From Chitinophagales bacterium 62-2 (GTDB lineage: Bacteria > Bacteroidota > Bacteroidia > Chitinophagales > Chitinophagaceae), in contig MWYU01000746.1 of assembly GCA_002050375.1 (NCBI GenBank), positions 1 through 42,148 on the forward strand: a stretch of DNA of 42,148 nt, written 5' to 3'. The position numbers were made by a program, and so were the translations under genes. Shown piece after piece: positions 1-8,143 of the stretch. The notes beneath the pieces are model-generated. The model searched no databases and had not been told where the DNA came from. It was given only the letters and a program-made list of their open reading frames with translations. Each line of letters starts with the position of its first letter. The first letter of the stretch is position 1.

Positions 1-1
1 C

Positions 2-280
2 GTTTCAAGAGCAGGTGCAGGGGTATTTATCTGGAACGGTTCGAAGGATAAAAACCAGTTTAAAAACCTGGAATTTTATAATAACATCGTGTATAATTCA
101 AAAGGCGCTGTAATGCACTATGACAAAAAAGAGAGCGAGCATGTTGGCTTTAGGTTTTATAACAACATATTTGTTGCTAAAGATGAACTGGTATTAGAAA
201 AGGATACACTCGGTACGGATGTTTTCTTGAATAATTTAAATAAGAAAAGATATGGTGACACATGCAAAATGCCCGGTTAA
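2..280 (+). CDS. Right-handed parallel beta-helix-like protein, C-terminal fragment
   Basis: This is the 3' end of a gene whose start lies before the window; the reading frame is open from base 2 to the TAA at 278-280 (about 92 residues). Two short rungs carry the pattern 'F-x-F-Y-N-N-I-(V/F)', seen as LEFYNNIVYN and FRFYNNIFVA about 25 residues apart. This spacing and the Asn ladder are typical of right-handed parallel beta-helix (pectate-lyase-like) proteins, often secreted polysaccharide-acting or surface proteins in Bacteroidota. Any catalytic residues would be upstream and cannot be seen. The last codons overlap the left arm of a terminator-like hairpin. The fold is inferred from the repeat pattern only; a specific enzyme activity cannot be assigned. 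Confidence 0.6.
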   Translation, partial: VSRAGAGVFIWNGSKDKNQFKNLEFYNNIVYNSKGAVMHYDKKESEHVGFRFYNNIFVAKDELVLEKDTLGTDVFLNNLNKKRYGDTCKMPG

Positions 281-292
281 GTTCCGGGCATT
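268..292 (-). terminator. Intrinsic-terminator-like hairpin between convergent genes
   Basis: A perfect 9-bp stem, AATGCCCGG (268-276) against CCGGGCATT (284-292), encloses the 7-nt loop TTAAGTT. Read on the minus strand the stem is followed by TTTTG, so it best fits termination of the large minus-strand gene ending at 322. It also overlaps the stop codon of the plus-strand gene and may act in both directions. Confidence 0.6.
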
Positions 293-321
293 CACAGTAT
301 AAGGTAAAGTCAGGTTTCGAT

Positions 322-3300
322 TTAAAAGTCAAGCCCCAATGCGAAATACAGGTAAGGCTTTCCTTTAAAAACCCCATTCAGCTGCCAGGCAGCATCAAAC
401 TTTAAGAAATAACCTAATAAAGTACTGCGCGCTCCAAAACCATAACCTCCTGCGAAAGGCCCAATTCCACCGGCTTTTACTCTAAGTGTTACAGGATTGC
501 TCGGATCATTACTGCCGTAAATAACCGACGGTCTTACTATTTTACCATAAGATCCGTTCCAGGCACTTCCCAAATCAAGAAACTGAACTAACTGGAAATT
601 GCGTAAAAAAGCATTATTTATAGGCTTATTGACTAAAGTAGAAAACACTGGTAATCTTAACTCACTGTTAAGGATGATAGCATTGTTTCCGTTAGAAACA
701 TTTTGAGGAAAGCCCCTAAGATTTACGGCCAACGTTTGAAAAGCATAATCCTGGTCAGGCGCGGGCCTGTTAATATCATTGAACTTCGGGTTCAGCCAGC
801 CATCTACCCCTCCGGCATAATATATCAGTTTTTGATTTCCCCAGCTAAAATCAGCAGCGGCACGGGTAGCCCATATAAAGTTGCGATAGATAGGTAAATA
901 ATTACGTGCGTCGAAGCCGAAGTTGTAGGTGTATTTACCTTTATGTACAGGATCTTTTATAGGCATGTTTAAGTCCATATACACTTTATACCGTAAGCCA
1001 TGCCAAATGTTCTGTGTGGGATTGATGGTATTATCATGCACGTACTCAAGTCTTCCAATTGCATACTGCGTTAAGATGTTAGGGTACGCAAGACCAACGC
1101 GGTCGGGCAAATTAGGCCCGTTATGAAACGCCTTTACAATGTATTTATCCCTTCTATAACCAAGGATAGCACGAAGGCTTTTAATCTCATTAAGAGGATA
1201 TGAGCCATTGAATTGTGTAAGGGTTGTATTTAATTGGGCATTATAAGCATCTCCTGAATTTTCACCTAAAGCTATGTTATGATCGCTGGTGCGGTAATGA
1301 TTCACTCCCCAGTCAAAACGTTTTCTGAAATTTTGAAAGCCTAAAAGATAATCGTTATCCCGAAGATTAGTGCCTAATCTAAACCCTCCAAGAAACCGGA
1401 TGTCCTCCATAAGGTCGCTTACGCTTGCTCTAAAAGTGAAGTTTAGATTTGAACCGTTGCCTAACTGGATTGGCCCCGAACCACCGGCATAAGGTTGGTA
1501 ACGGTTAATGAGAATATTATTTGTTACTCCGCTTATTATATAATCGTTGCTAAACTTCCATTTGTAATTATAAAGCTTGGCATCCTGTAAAACGGTATTT
1601 TTAGGCCCTTCAAAAGAATTAGCGGAATTGGAGGAGTCTCTCTTTTCGTTCTCAAATTCATTCTGGAAAACGTTGCCCGACCTAACAGTCGCAGTATCGG
1701 CAGGTTGATAAATAGTTGCCTTTCCTTCTTCAGCTTTCCTTTCTGAAATAATTTTTTTCATATATTCCGTCGGCCTTGCATTAACGTTGCGCTTACGTAA
1801 TGCAATGGAATCAACCCGCAGCTTGTATAAGAACTTATAGTCTCCCTGGCGGGTTACCTCACTTACCTGTCCCCTATCGCCGGCAATACGGGTTTCAAGT
1901 AAACTGCTTTGATAGTTTGTTATGGGAAATGTATAAGTAGAGTCTTTTGTAACCTGAAACATGCTAATACTGTCAGGCGCATTTTTTTGCCATGCTACCA
2001 TTGTTGAATCCAGCTCTTTGTCAGATGGATTTCGTAATATCTCATCACCTATATAAAACAAAGTATCCAATCCTTCCCTTTCGGTAGTGAAGAAGCCGGC
2101 CCAACGGTTTGCAATACCACTTTCGTCTGAAACATATGTAAAGTGGTTAACGTTGTACTGCATCGGGAACCGTGCGTTACCGTATTTAAGATTGCTTAAC
2201 TGGCTTATTTGCTGTTTGGTTAAATAATCGAGCAGAAAGATATTATACCTGTTTTTGCCTGGCAATACGGTATCAGCGTTCGGCGCGTCAGGAGAAGGAC
2301 GGTTGCTGGAAAAAATGATACCGGTTTTATTAGGAAACGAAACCAAAGTTGCATCCAGGTCATCGTACACATCGTTGGTAAGCTGTTCTACTTTACCCCC
2401 CTCAATTTTGAAAGTGAAGATATCTGAATGGCCATTTTTTACAGCCGACAATAAAAGAGTGTTTTGGTCAAGCATATACTTAACGTCCAAAATCTGGTCG
2501 AACCCTTCAATCTCCTGCTTGTCCCTTTTGTATCGCGCAACTACATCGTACACAAACATTTTTATTTTCCCGCTTTCCCAATATATCACGGCTACTCTGG
2601 TGCCCTTTCCATCCCAGGCCATTAAGGGGTAGTTTGGATTAATATCTGTTTTGAAACTGCGTACACCGTACTTCAACAGCACTTTTTGCAGTTCGAAGTT
2701 TTCATAGTAGCCAACGCCATAAATTCCTTTGTTGTATTGAGCAACAACATAGCTGTTATTACGCGGGTTTGGGTTAGCCTGAAAACGGAAGAAGTCTTTG
2801 CGTTTTGAAATTTCTTCTGTTACTGAAACCGTTCCTTTAGGCACATTTCGGCGTTGGCGGATGTCTTTAAAATACTTATCCTGCTGATAAGACATAAAAT
2901 CTTTAAGTAGCTCCTTAAACTTCTTTTTGGTAATGCGCTGTGAGGCGCTGTTTAAGTTTTTATAGATGCGTGCGAGGTATAAAAAGTAGGTTACATTTTC
3001 TTTCTTATATCTTTCTGCTATATAATACCAAAAGGCATTACCTGCTAAAAGCGGCCGCTCAAAAGCAAACTGGTAGAAGTTTCTGTAATCACTGCCAAGA
3101 ATAACATTTTTCAATTCGTCATCCTTTTGAGTACTCCAGTGTTCTGCTATGTAACTTACATAACCGTCAGTTAACCATTTAGGCAGATCGAGCAGAGCCT
3201 GGTTGCTGGCAAATTCACCTATATCTTCTCCAAACAGCAGGTTATCGAGCAGCACACCTGCTATCCCTTCACGAATTTGCTTTCTTAAATTAGCGTGATT

Positions 3301-3699
3301 ACCATCGAAGTAAATAACCATCTTGTTATTTACAAGTTTAGTAAGGCCACCGGCGGTGTTTATCTCGGTGCTGCCTAAACCAATATTAGTGCTTAGGTAA
3401 TCATTATAACTATTATAAGTAACAATGTTTATCCTGCGTTGTGAGGAGTATTCCATTGCCACTTCAATACTCCGAAGTTCTTCTTCGGCCACTTGTGTCA
3501 CAAATTTTCCGAGTTCAAGACCACCCTGGTTGAAGTATGAATTGAAATTGGAGGATTGATAAAACTTCCACGTGAACTTTTTATGCTGAATACGGTTTTT
3601 CCCAAATTCTACTGCATTAACCTGCGACATTGCATGGAAACCTAAAACACATAAACTTACAAAAGCAAAAATTCTTTTGCTGATACTTTTAAATTGCAT
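322..3699 (-). CDS. Outer-membrane protein with degenerate peptidase-MA-like domain, TolB-like propeller and C-terminal barrel
   Basis: A 1125-residue exported protein. A Sec signal peptide covers about residues 1-29 (Lys/Arg start, hydrophobic core, AMSQ/VNA cleavage region). Residues 30-290 resemble the peptidase-MA (gluzincin) layout: the LPKWLTDGYVSYIAEHW segment at about 172-188 matches the 'lPxWlxEGlA' signature. The expected HExxH helix is instead QIREGIAGVLLDN (about 141-153), so zinc catalysis looks lost. Residues 300-560 have WD40/TolB-like propeller blades (for example PLMAWDGKGTRVAVIYW and GIIFSSNRPSPDAP). From roughly 750 to the end the sequence has alternating aromatic/polar strands, and it finishes in Phe (YLYFALGLDF), as expected of a BAM-dependent outer-membrane barrel. 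Similar proteins are usually called TolB-like or surface-antigen-like in Bacteroidota. It is transcribed alone, divergently from a hydrolase gene 64 bp away. Function is unknown; a role in envelope binding or sensing is inference. Confidence 0.85.
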   Translation of the reverse strand: MQFKSISKRIFAFVSLCVLGFHAMSQVNAVEFGKNRIQHKKFTWKFYQSSNFNSYFNQGGLELGKFVTQVAEEELRSIEVAMEYSSQRRINIVTYNSYNDYLSTNIGLGSTEINTAGGLTKLVNNKMVIYFDGNHANLRKQIREGIAGVLLDNLLFGEDIGEFASNQALLDLPKWLTDGYVSYIAEHWSTQKDDELKNVILGSDYRNFYQFAFERPLLAGNAFWYYIAERYKKENVTYFLYLARIYKNLNSASQRITKKKFKELLKDFMSYQQDKYFKDIRQRRNVPKGTVSVTEEISKRKDFFRFQANPNPRNNSYVVAQYNKGIYGVGYYENFELQKVLLKYGVRSFKTDINPNYPLMAWDGKGTRVAVIYWESGKIKMFVYDVVARYKRDKQEIEGFDQILDVKYMLDQNTLLLSAVKNGHSDIFTFKIEGGKVEQLTNDVYDDLDATLVSFPNKTGIIFSSNRPSPDAPNADTVLPGKNRYNIFLLDYLTKQQISQLSNLKYGNARFPMQYNVNHFTYVSDESGIANRWAGFFTTEREGLDTLFYIGDEILRNPSDKELDSTMVAWQKNAPDSISMFQVTKDSTYTFPITNYQSSLLETRIAGDRGQVSEVTRQGDYKFLYKLRVDSIALRKRNVNARPTEYMKKIISERKAEEGKATIYQPADTATVRSGNVFQNEFENEKRDSSNSANSFEGPKNTVLQDAKLYNYKWKFSNDYIISGVTNNILINRYQPYAGGSGPIQLGNGSNLNFTFRASVSDLMEDIRFLGGFRLGTNLRDNDYLLGFQNFRKRFDWGVNHYRTSDHNIALGENSGDAYNAQLNTTLTQFNGSYPLNEIKSLRAILGYRRDKYIVKAFHNGPNLPDRVGLAYPNILTQYAIGRLEYVHDNTINPTQNIWHGLRYKVYMDLNMPIKDPVHKGKYTYNFGFDARNYLPIYRNFIWATRAAADFSWGNQKLIYYAGGVDGWLNPKFNDINRPAPDQDYAFQTLAVNLRGFPQNVSNGNNAIILNSELRLPVFSTLVNKPINNAFLRNFQLVQFLDLGSAWNGSYGKIVRPSVIYGSNDPSNPVTLRVKAGGIGPFAGGYGFGARSTLLGYFLKFDAAWQLNGVFKGKPYLYFALGLDF

Positions 3700-3763
3700 A
3701 TCCGATCTTTAGAGTTTTAAAATTAGCATAAAAAGCTTATAACATACATGTTAAAATACGTTT

Positions 3764-4411
3764 ATGATCACTGTTCAGTTTTTTACATTTAGTCCGCTAT
3801 CTGAAAATACCTACCTTCTTTACAATGATGCAGGCCATGCCATTATAATTGATCCGGGATGCTATTTTAAAGAAGAAAAAGAAAAGCTTCAAAATTATAT
3901 TGTAACCAAACAACTACAGGTAATTCAACTTATAAATACTCACTGCCACCTCGATCATGTTTTTGGCAACAAATGGGTTAGTGAAAACTATGGGCTGGAG
4001 TTGTTCCTTCATCCAAATGAAGAAATAGTGCTATCGTTTGCACCGGAGTCAGGTAGAATGTGGGGGATCCCGTTTGAAAATTATGATGGCAAACTTCATT
4101 TTTTGCAGGAACACGATGTAGTTACTCTCGGCGAAGATGAACTGAAGGTTTTGCTTGCGCCAGGTCATTCGCCGGGCAGCATTTGTTTTTATTGTGAAAA
4201 ACAAAAGTTTGTTATCGGCGGCGATGTGCTGTTTAAAGAAAGTATCGGCCGTACAGATTTACCAGGAGGGAAACATGAGACATTACTCGAAAGCATACGG
4301 GAGCAACTCTTTATCTTGCCAGACGATGTTACTGTTTACCCCGGCCATGGATTGCCAACAACTATTGGACACGAAAAAAAATATAATCCCTTTCTCAACA
4401 TGTTTGCTTAA
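3764..4411 (+). CDS. MBL-fold metallo-hydrolase (glyoxalase II-like)
   Basis: A 215-residue cytosolic metallo-beta-lactamase-fold hydrolase. The first metal motif is H60-x-H62-x-D64-H65 (THCHLDH). Further expected ligands appear in APGHSPGS (about residue 136), in GGDVLF, and in the C-terminal YPGHG (about 193). This spacing matches the hydroxyacylglutathione-hydrolase-like subfamily that lacks the C-terminal GloB substrate domain. Such proteins hydrolyse thioesters or related substrates using a binuclear Zn/Fe site; the actual substrate is not readable from sequence. The ATG at 3764 is the first in frame after the short divergent promoter region shared with the outer-membrane protein gene. 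It is followed 72 bp later by the MG2/plug protein gene, so co-transcription is possible. Confidence 0.88.
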   Translation: MITVQFFTFSPLSENTYLLYNDAGHAIIIDPGCYFKEEKEKLQNYIVTKQLQVIQLINTHCHLDHVFGNKWVSENYGLELFLHPNEEIVLSFAPESGRMWGIPFENYDGKLHFLQEHDVVTLGEDELKVLLAPGHSPGSICFYCEKQKFVIGGDVLFKESIGRTDLPGGKHETLLESIREQLFILPDDVTVYPGHGLPTTIGHEKKYNPFLNMFA

Positions 4412-4483
4412 TGTTTCTTAAAATGCAGAAAACGCGAAGTCCATTTAGTACATTCGTTTTTCCCTTCAATCCTTACACTACCG

Positions 4484-6910
4484 ATGAAGAAATTTACACT
4501 GCTGATTGCCGTACTGATAATTAAGTTTACGACTGTTTATAGCCAGGTGATAGATTCGATGATGAAAGTGTATGCTGAAGATTTACCCGAACAAAAAGTA
4601 CACGTTCATTTTGATAAGGATATATACCGCGCAGGTGAAACAATATGGTTCAAAAGTTATCTTCTTTCGGGGTTTCAGCTTACCAATAATAGCAAAAACT
4701 TTTATGCTGAATTAATTGACAGGCAGGGAAATGTAGTTCAGCGAAAGGTATACCCCGTCACAGAGTCGTCAGCAGCGGGCTACTTTGATATTCCTGAAAA
4801 TTTTCCTGCAAACGATCTTATTTTCAGAGGCTATACAACCTGGATGTTAAATTTTGATACTGCCTTTGTGTACGAAAAGCAATTGAATATTGTTGATAAG
4901 AACGGTGTTGCTGCAAAAAACACAACTTCTGCAAATCAGTCTGCCACAGCAACTATACAATTTTTCGCGGAAAGCGGCAATCTTGTTAGCCAATTAGAAT
5001 CTGAAGTTGCGTTTAAAGCAAACGACAATTATGGTTTGCCTGTAGTTGCAAAAGGAAATATTGTAAATAGTAAAGGCAAAGTGGTTACTCCTTTCGCAAG
5101 TAAGCACGATGGTATGGGAACTTTTAAACTTACACCTGAAGCAGGTGAAACGTATAATGCAGTGTGGACGGATCCGTCAGGAACACAACAAACAACAGCC
5201 TTGCCTGCAGCAAAAAACCAGGGACTAATAATGCACATGCCTGGCGCCGGCAAAAAGAAAGTTTATGTTCTAAACAGAACGAATGAAGTGCCTGAAGCTT
5301 GGAAAACAGTTTATATAGTTGCGCAGTTAGGGCAGCAGAAAGTTTACAGAGCAAAAGTTTCGCTTCAGAATGTGGCCTTTACAAGTGGCGCAATAAGCAC
5401 AGATAATTTCCCTTCGGGTATTTTAACCGTAACAGTTTTTTCAGAAACATGGGAGCCGATTGTTGAAAGGATTGTGATGATTAACAATAACAATTACACT
5501 TTCGAAGCAAAGGTGAATGCACCGGAGATCAACACAAATATCCGGGCAAAGAACACACTTGAAGTTGAAGTTGGTGATACGTTATTATCCAATCTTTCTA
5601 TTGCTGTTACAGATGCGTCGTTAGGCCGGCAAAAAAATGACGACAATATTATCTCGAGACTTCTGCTAACGGGCGACATAAAAGGATACGTCCATAACCC
5701 CACTTATTATTTTTCAAATAATTCTGACAGCATTGCTGCCCATCTTGATCTTGTACTGCTAACACATGGCTGGCGCCGCTATAACTGGAGTGATTTAGCC
5801 GCCGGAAAGAAACCGGTTTTAAAGTTTCCCAATGATCCTGCTTTAAGCCTTAATGCAAAAATTTTTGGAATTTCAAGCGCTTCCCCTTTAAGGCAGGATG
5901 AAGAGATTTTTGCCATTGTTAAAGGCACCGACTCGTCTTCTCACTTTTTAAGCATTCCTAAAACAGGTAAAGATCAGTTCTCTATTAACAATGCGCTATT
6001 CTTCGATACCATAAAACTGTATTACGACTTTACCAAAGACAGAAAACTGAAAGACAGAGCAAGTGTTTTCTTCGACAATAATTTCTATAAAGGCTCCAGG
6101 AAAATAAATATGCTTTCACGCCCCTGGTATTTTCAAAATAAGGATACGGGCATTTTAAACCGCACCCGTTTTCTTGCAGACCAGTTAACAAAATTTGGAA
6201 GTAAGTTTGACCCTAAAGGAAATGTTTTGGAAAATGTAACAGTAAAAACAAGAGTAAAAAGCCCGCTGGAAAAATTAGATGAAAAGTATGCCAGTGGCAT
6301 GTTTAGAAACACCGATGGTTACAACTTCGATTTTACAAGTGATGCGAACTCTTACGCCCAGGACATTTTTTCTTTTTTGCAGGGAAGAGTTCCCGGCTTG
6401 CAAATTAGCCGGGGTGGTGGCAGTGCATCGGTAAGCTGGCGGGGCAGTCAAACATCGTTATTTATAGATGAAATGCAGGCCGATCCTGAAAGACTTTCCT
6501 CTCTCTCTGTAAACGACATTGCTTATGTAAAAGTTATCAGGCCTCCTTTTATGGGAGCGATGGGCGGAGGAGCCGGAGGAGCCATTGCGGTTTATACCCG
6601 GAGAGGTGGCGACGTACAAATGCCTGCTGGTAAAGGTTTAAATTCTACAGTTGTTGTTGGCTATTCTTCCAACAAACAATTCTATTCGCCCGATTATGCC
6701 TCACGGAATTCTTCGAGCGATGTAGTTGCTGATTATCGTTCAACTCTCTTTTGGAATCCTGCTGTATTAACAGGCCCCGGACGCCAAAAAGTAAGGCTGG
6801 AGTTTTATAATAACGATATTTCAAAATCCTTCAGAGTTATCCTGGAAGGAGTGAATGAAATAGGCAAAATGGTAAGGATTGAAAAAGTGATTGAGGCAAC
6901 GGGTCGTTAG
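4484..6910 (+). CDS. MG2-domain surface protein with orphan TonB-receptor plug domain
   Basis: An 808-residue exported protein with a clear signal peptide (about residues 1-21, ending VYSQ). An MG2-like macroglobulin domain follows at about 35-135, with the typical HFDKDIYRAGETIWFKSYL segment. After a long middle region comes a TonB-receptor plug-like domain near 620-710: FLQGRVPGLQI, a designed-looking Gly stretch, a LFIDEM strand and the closing IAVYTRRGG. The protein ends about 100 residues later, so there is no room for the 22-strand barrel of a TonB-dependent transporter. This MG2-plus-plug architecture recurs in Bacteroidota and is commonly annotated as 'TonB-dependent receptor plug domain-containing protein'; the biochemical role is unknown. 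A perfect 9-bp tandem duplication GGAGGAGCC (6566-6574, 6575-6583) encodes part of the Gly-rich loop. Confidence 0.82.
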   Translation: MKKFTLLIAVLIIKFTTVYSQVIDSMMKVYAEDLPEQKVHVHFDKDIYRAGETIWFKSYLLSGFQLTNNSKNFYAELIDRQGNVVQRKVYPVTESSAAGYFDIPENFPANDLIFRGYTTWMLNFDTAFVYEKQLNIVDKNGVAAKNTTSANQSATATIQFFAESGNLVSQLESEVAFKANDNYGLPVVAKGNIVNSKGKVVTPFASKHDGMGTFKLTPEAGETYNAVWTDPSGTQQTTALPAAKNQGLIMHMPGAGKKKVYVLNRTNEVPEAWKTVYIVAQLGQQKVYRAKVSLQNVAFTSGAISTDNFPSGILTVTVFSETWEPIVERIVMINNNNYTFEAKVNAPEINTNIRAKNTLEVEVGDTLLSNLSIAVTDASLGRQKNDDNIISRLLLTGDIKGYVHNPTYYFSNNSDSIAAHLDLVLLTHGWRRYNWSDLAAGKKPVLKFPNDPALSLNAKIFGISSASPLRQDEEIFAIVKGTDSSSHFLSIPKTGKDQFSINNALFFDTIKLYYDFTKDRKLKDRASVFFDNNFYKGSRKINMLSRPWYFQNKDTGILNRTRFLADQLTKFGSKFDPKGNVLENVTVKTRVKSPLEKLDEKYASGMFRNTDGYNFDFTSDANSYAQDIFSFLQGRVPGLQISRGGGSASVSWRGSQTSLFIDEMQADPERLSSLSVNDIAYVKVIRPPFMGAMGGGAGGAIAVYTRRGGDVQMPAGKGLNSTVVVGYSSNKQFYSPDYASRNSSSDVVADYRSTLFWNPAVLTGPGRQKVRLEFYNNDISKSFRVILEGVNEIGKMVRIEKVIEATGR

Positions 6911-7010
6911 TCGTTGGGCCATCGAGACATTATAGTTCATTAGGCAACAGAGTCTTTAAGGTCATTGGTCATCGAGACATTATAGTCATTAGGTCATATA
7001 GTCATTGGTC
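6903..7010 (+). repeat. Degenerate 8-nt tandem array (GTCATTAR family), locus 1
   Basis: Starting at the stop codon of the MG2/plug gene, the sequence can be cut into 8- to 9-nt units related to GTCATTAG or GTCATTGG. From 6961 the units are exactly 8 nt for six steps (GTCATTGG at 6961, GTCATTAG at 6985, GTCATATA at 6993, GTCATTGG at 7001). A 16-bp direct repeat, CATCGAGACATTATAG, occurs at 6920-6935 and 6970-6985. The array lies between two co-directional genes and reads GTCATTAR on their coding strand. No spacer-repeat organisation is present, so it is not a CRISPR. Confidence 0.75.
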
Positions 7011-7060
7011 ACGCTGCCGGTCATCCGCCAGCCGTCGTCTATCACCTGTCAACTGGTACA

Positions 7061-7088
7061 ACTACAAACCGCAAACTCCAAACTAACA
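7061..7088 (+). repeat. 7-nt-period A/C-rich tract abutting a start codon
   Basis: Four consecutive heptamers, ACTACAA, ACCGCAA, ACTCCAA and ACTAACA, run directly into the ATG at 7089. The period is exact. A comparable heptameric tract precedes ilvC in this window. It contains no Shine-Dalgarno sequence and could act as an unstructured leader for ribosome entry; that role is inference. Confidence 0.6.
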
Positions 7089-8024
7089 ATGTCCACAATA
7101 GTTATAACCGGCGGAAGCGGCCTGATCGGCTCTGAACTTACGCCGCAACTTGTTGCACAGGGGCATGAAGTGATTATTGTAAGCAGAACACCAAAGCCTT
7201 CTACACAAAAAAATATTTTATACGCAACATGGGATGTAAAGGCACAGACTATAGACAGTAACGCAATAGCTAAAGCAGATTACATTATTCATTTGGCAGG
7301 TGCAGGAGTTGCAGATAAAAGATGGACTGAAGAGCGGAAAAAAGAAATAGTTGAAAGCCGCACCGAAAGCAGCAAGTTATTAATTAAAGCACTTACGCAA
7401 ACCCCTAATAAAGTAAAAGCAGTTATCAGCGCTTCAGCCATTGGCTGGTACGGAGATGATGAAAACCTCAAGCCGAAGAAAAAAGCATTTTCTGAAGAAG
7501 ACGCCTCAGACACTAAGTTTTTAGGAGAAACGTGCCGGCTTTGGGAAGAAAGCATTAACCCTGCAGAACAAACCGGGATACGATTAGTAAAACTCAGAAC
7601 CGGTATTGTTTTAAGCAATGACGGTGGGGCACTTGCTGAATTTAAAAAACCCGTACAATTTGGCATAGCAGGAATTTTAGGAAGCGGTAAACAGGTAGTA
7701 AGCTGGATACATATTGAAGACTTGTGCAGATTATTTATATATGCCATAGAAAACGAAGCACTGCATGGAGCGTATAATGCAGTAGCACCAATCCCTGTAA
7801 GAAATAAAGAACTTACATTCAGTTTAGCACAAAAAATGAAAGGTCGTTTTTTCGTTCCGCTTCATGTTCCTGTTTTCGTTTTAAAGTTAATGCTCGGTGA
7901 AATGAGTGTTGAGGTTTTAAAAAGTGCTACAGTTAGTTGCGATAAGATACAGGCAACAGGTTTTAGTTTTTTGTATCCTGATATAGAAGCAGCTTTGGAG
8001 GATTTAATTATAAAGAAGAGGTAG
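7089..8024 (+). CDS. TIGR01777-family NAD(P)-binding epimerase-like protein
   Basis: A 311-residue short-chain-dehydrogenase-type protein. The N-terminal Rossmann motif is TGGSGLIGSEL (about residues 7-17). Conserved family segments follow: HLAGAGVADKRW, SAIGWYGD and LRTGIVLS, and the C-terminal DUF1731-like region (HVPVFVLKLMLGEMS...GFSFLYPDIEAALEDL). The family is sometimes called SulA-like or YfcH; no substrate is established and the cell-division label is historical. I place the start at the ATG at 7089 because MSTIVITGG is the normal family N terminus. Longer in-frame versions would begin with TTG inside repeat sequence. It is separated from the upstream gene by the 8-nt array and the 7-nt-period leader. 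Confidence 0.88.
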   Translation: MSTIVITGGSGLIGSELTPQLVAQGHEVIIVSRTPKPSTQKNILYATWDVKAQTIDSNAIAKADYIIHLAGAGVADKRWTEERKKEIVESRTESSKLLIKALTQTPNKVKAVISASAIGWYGDDENLKPKKKAFSEEDASDTKFLGETCRLWEESINPAEQTGIRLVKLRTGIVLSNDGGALAEFKKPVQFGIAGILGSGKQVVSWIHIEDLCRLFIYAIENEALHGAYNAVAPIPVRNKELTFSLAQKMKGRFFVPLHVPVFVLKLMLGEMSVEVLKSATVSCDKIQATGFSFLYPDIEAALEDLIIKKR

Positions 8025-8143
8025 GGATAATTGCACTTTTACAACAGCATTATATAGCCCGCGACTTTTATTCTTGATATTGAATCTGCCATTTAACTTT
8101 TTGTCCGCCATTAGCAACTTTTTCGGTTCTATTGTTCAACCTC

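Noticed and set aside
2255-2632. A 125-codon open frame on the plus strand inside the large outer-membrane gene
   Set aside because: It is antisense to a well-supported coding sequence, has no recognisable motif and follows the shadow frame of the real gene.
3764-4411. Beta-lactamase
   Set aside because: Only the fold is shared. The motif spacing and absence of a signal peptide fit a cytosolic glyoxalase II-like hydrolase.
7289-7747. A 152-codon open frame on the minus strand within the TIGR01777 gene
   Set aside because: Shadow frame with Ser/Leu-rich, motif-free translation; the plus-strand gene is clearly real.
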